The notes under the pieces: model-generated
Database searches by the model: none
What the model was told of the DNA's origin: nothing
The model's input: the letters and a program-made list of their open reading frames with translations, nothing else
Shown: positions 10,726-10,983 of the stretch, piece after piece
Position numbering within the stretch: position 1 is the first letter of the stretch
How the letters are laid out: every line of letters starts with the position of its first letter
NCBI GenBank assembly: GCA_964638815.1
Contig: CAZXBB010000271.1
Location: 1 to 10,983, forward strand
DNA length: 10,983 nt
Direction: 5' to 3'
DNA from: CAZXBB01 sp964638815
GTDB lineage: Bacteria; Planctomycetota; Phycisphaerae; Phycisphaerales; SM1A02
Program-made: the position numbers and the translations under genes

Positions 10726-10983
10726 CGCGGTTCCGGTGTGCCCCGGTCCTGTGCTCTGACAGGGCCGGGTGGGGTGCCAATGGAACGACGGCTTCGGAAC
10801 TTCGTACACCACCCGGCCCTTGCCGAGCCAAGGACCGGGGCACACAGCCTCGCGGAGCCAAGGCCGCGGCATCGCGGTTCCGGTGTGCCCCGGTCCTGTG
10901 CTCTGACAGGGCCGGGTGGGGTGCCAATGGAACGACGGCTTCGGAACTTCGTACACCACCCGGCCCTTGCCGAGCCAAGGACC
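10726..10983. repeat. 147-bp tandem direct repeat, second copy cut by window end
   Basis: The sequence from 10726 recurs from 10873 with a constant offset of 147 bp, and all 111 bases visible in the second copy (10873-10983) match 10726-10836. The repeat begins two bases after the stop codon of the dockerin-protein gene. Each unit carries a long palindrome followed by a linker of about 37 bp with extra GAGCCAAGG motifs. The array may continue beyond the window. No transposase or coding gene is visible in it. Confidence 0.95.
10736..10845. repeat. Nested palindrome (110 bp) within the 147-bp unit
   Basis: Outer arms GTGTGCCCCGGTCCT at 10736-10750 and its exact reverse complement at 10831-10845 are 15 bp long. 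Inner arms AGGGCCGGGTGG at 10761-10772 and the exact complement at 10809-10820 are 12 bp. GCTC at 10753-10756 can also pair with GAGC at 10825-10828, and the apical loop is 36 nt. The second unit has arms at 10883-10897, 10908-10919 and 10956-10967, and the beginning of the last arm from 10978. It could fold as RNA or as a DNA cruciform; there is no T-tract. Confidence 0.92.

Noticed and set aside
10594..10959. Minus-strand frame with a repeated V-Y-E-V-P-K-P-S-F-H-W-H-P peptide
   Set aside because: The repetition simply reflects the 147-bp DNA repeat, and the frame runs antisense into the dockerin-protein gene; the palindromic DNA explains it better than a protein.
10726..10983. CRISPR array
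   Set aside because: The repeat unit is 147 bp, adjacent copies share the whole unit rather than a short repeat with unique spacers, and there are no cas genes.

Overview
The window is GC-rich with long open frames on both strands. It most resembles a planctomycete of the Phycisphaerae/Phycisphaerales type, and this rests on three secreted-protein traits. One is a PEP-CTERM-like sorting tail in a 'PGP' variant. The second is a pair of single-loop dockerin-like modules of the form C-P-x-D-L-D-x-S-G-x-x-D-F-G-D ending W-G-x-C-P. The third is an exported protein built of roughly 40-residue 'GACC' cysteine repeats. The taxonomic call is an inference from recalled family distribution, not a database result.

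Layout: (1) 1-1997, minus strand: a secreted protein with a beta-rich N-terminal domain followed by at least eleven six-cysteine repeats; its C-terminus lies outside the window. (2) 2307-2960, minus strand: a PEP-CTERM-like exported protein whose ectodomain shares several motifs with the N-terminal domain of gene 1, so the two look like neighbouring paralogues. (3) 3376-4188, plus strand: a PhzF-family isomerase, preceded by a good sigma-54 promoter candidate. (4) 4194-7148, minus strand: a secreted S9 family (prolyl oligopeptidase/DPP-IV type) serine peptidase carrying a striking 12-bp/6-bp tandem-repeat expansion (Asp-Thr run and x-Ala-His-Thr tetrapeptides) and a second repeat tract just after its signal peptide. 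(5) 7202-8533, plus strand: a GAF-PP2C (RsbU/SpoIIE type) phosphatase, divergent from the peptidase with only 53 bp between start codons; its GAF domain has an NKXnFX3DE motif typical of cyclic-nucleotide-binding GAF domains. (6) 8816-10723, plus strand: a secreted multidomain protein with a dockerin-like loop in the middle and another at the C-terminus. (7) 10726-10983: a 147-bp tandem direct repeat, each unit containing a long nested palindrome, running off the window end.

The genes do not form one obvious pathway. Four of the six products are predicted to be exported. The cytoplasmic phosphatase may be a signalling component and the PhzF protein an orphan enzyme. I found no RNA genes, CRISPR array, transposase or integrase. 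The most interesting material is repeat-based: the in-frame expansion in the peptidase, its inverted sister tract, the palindromic 147-bp repeat and the GACC-repeat protein.
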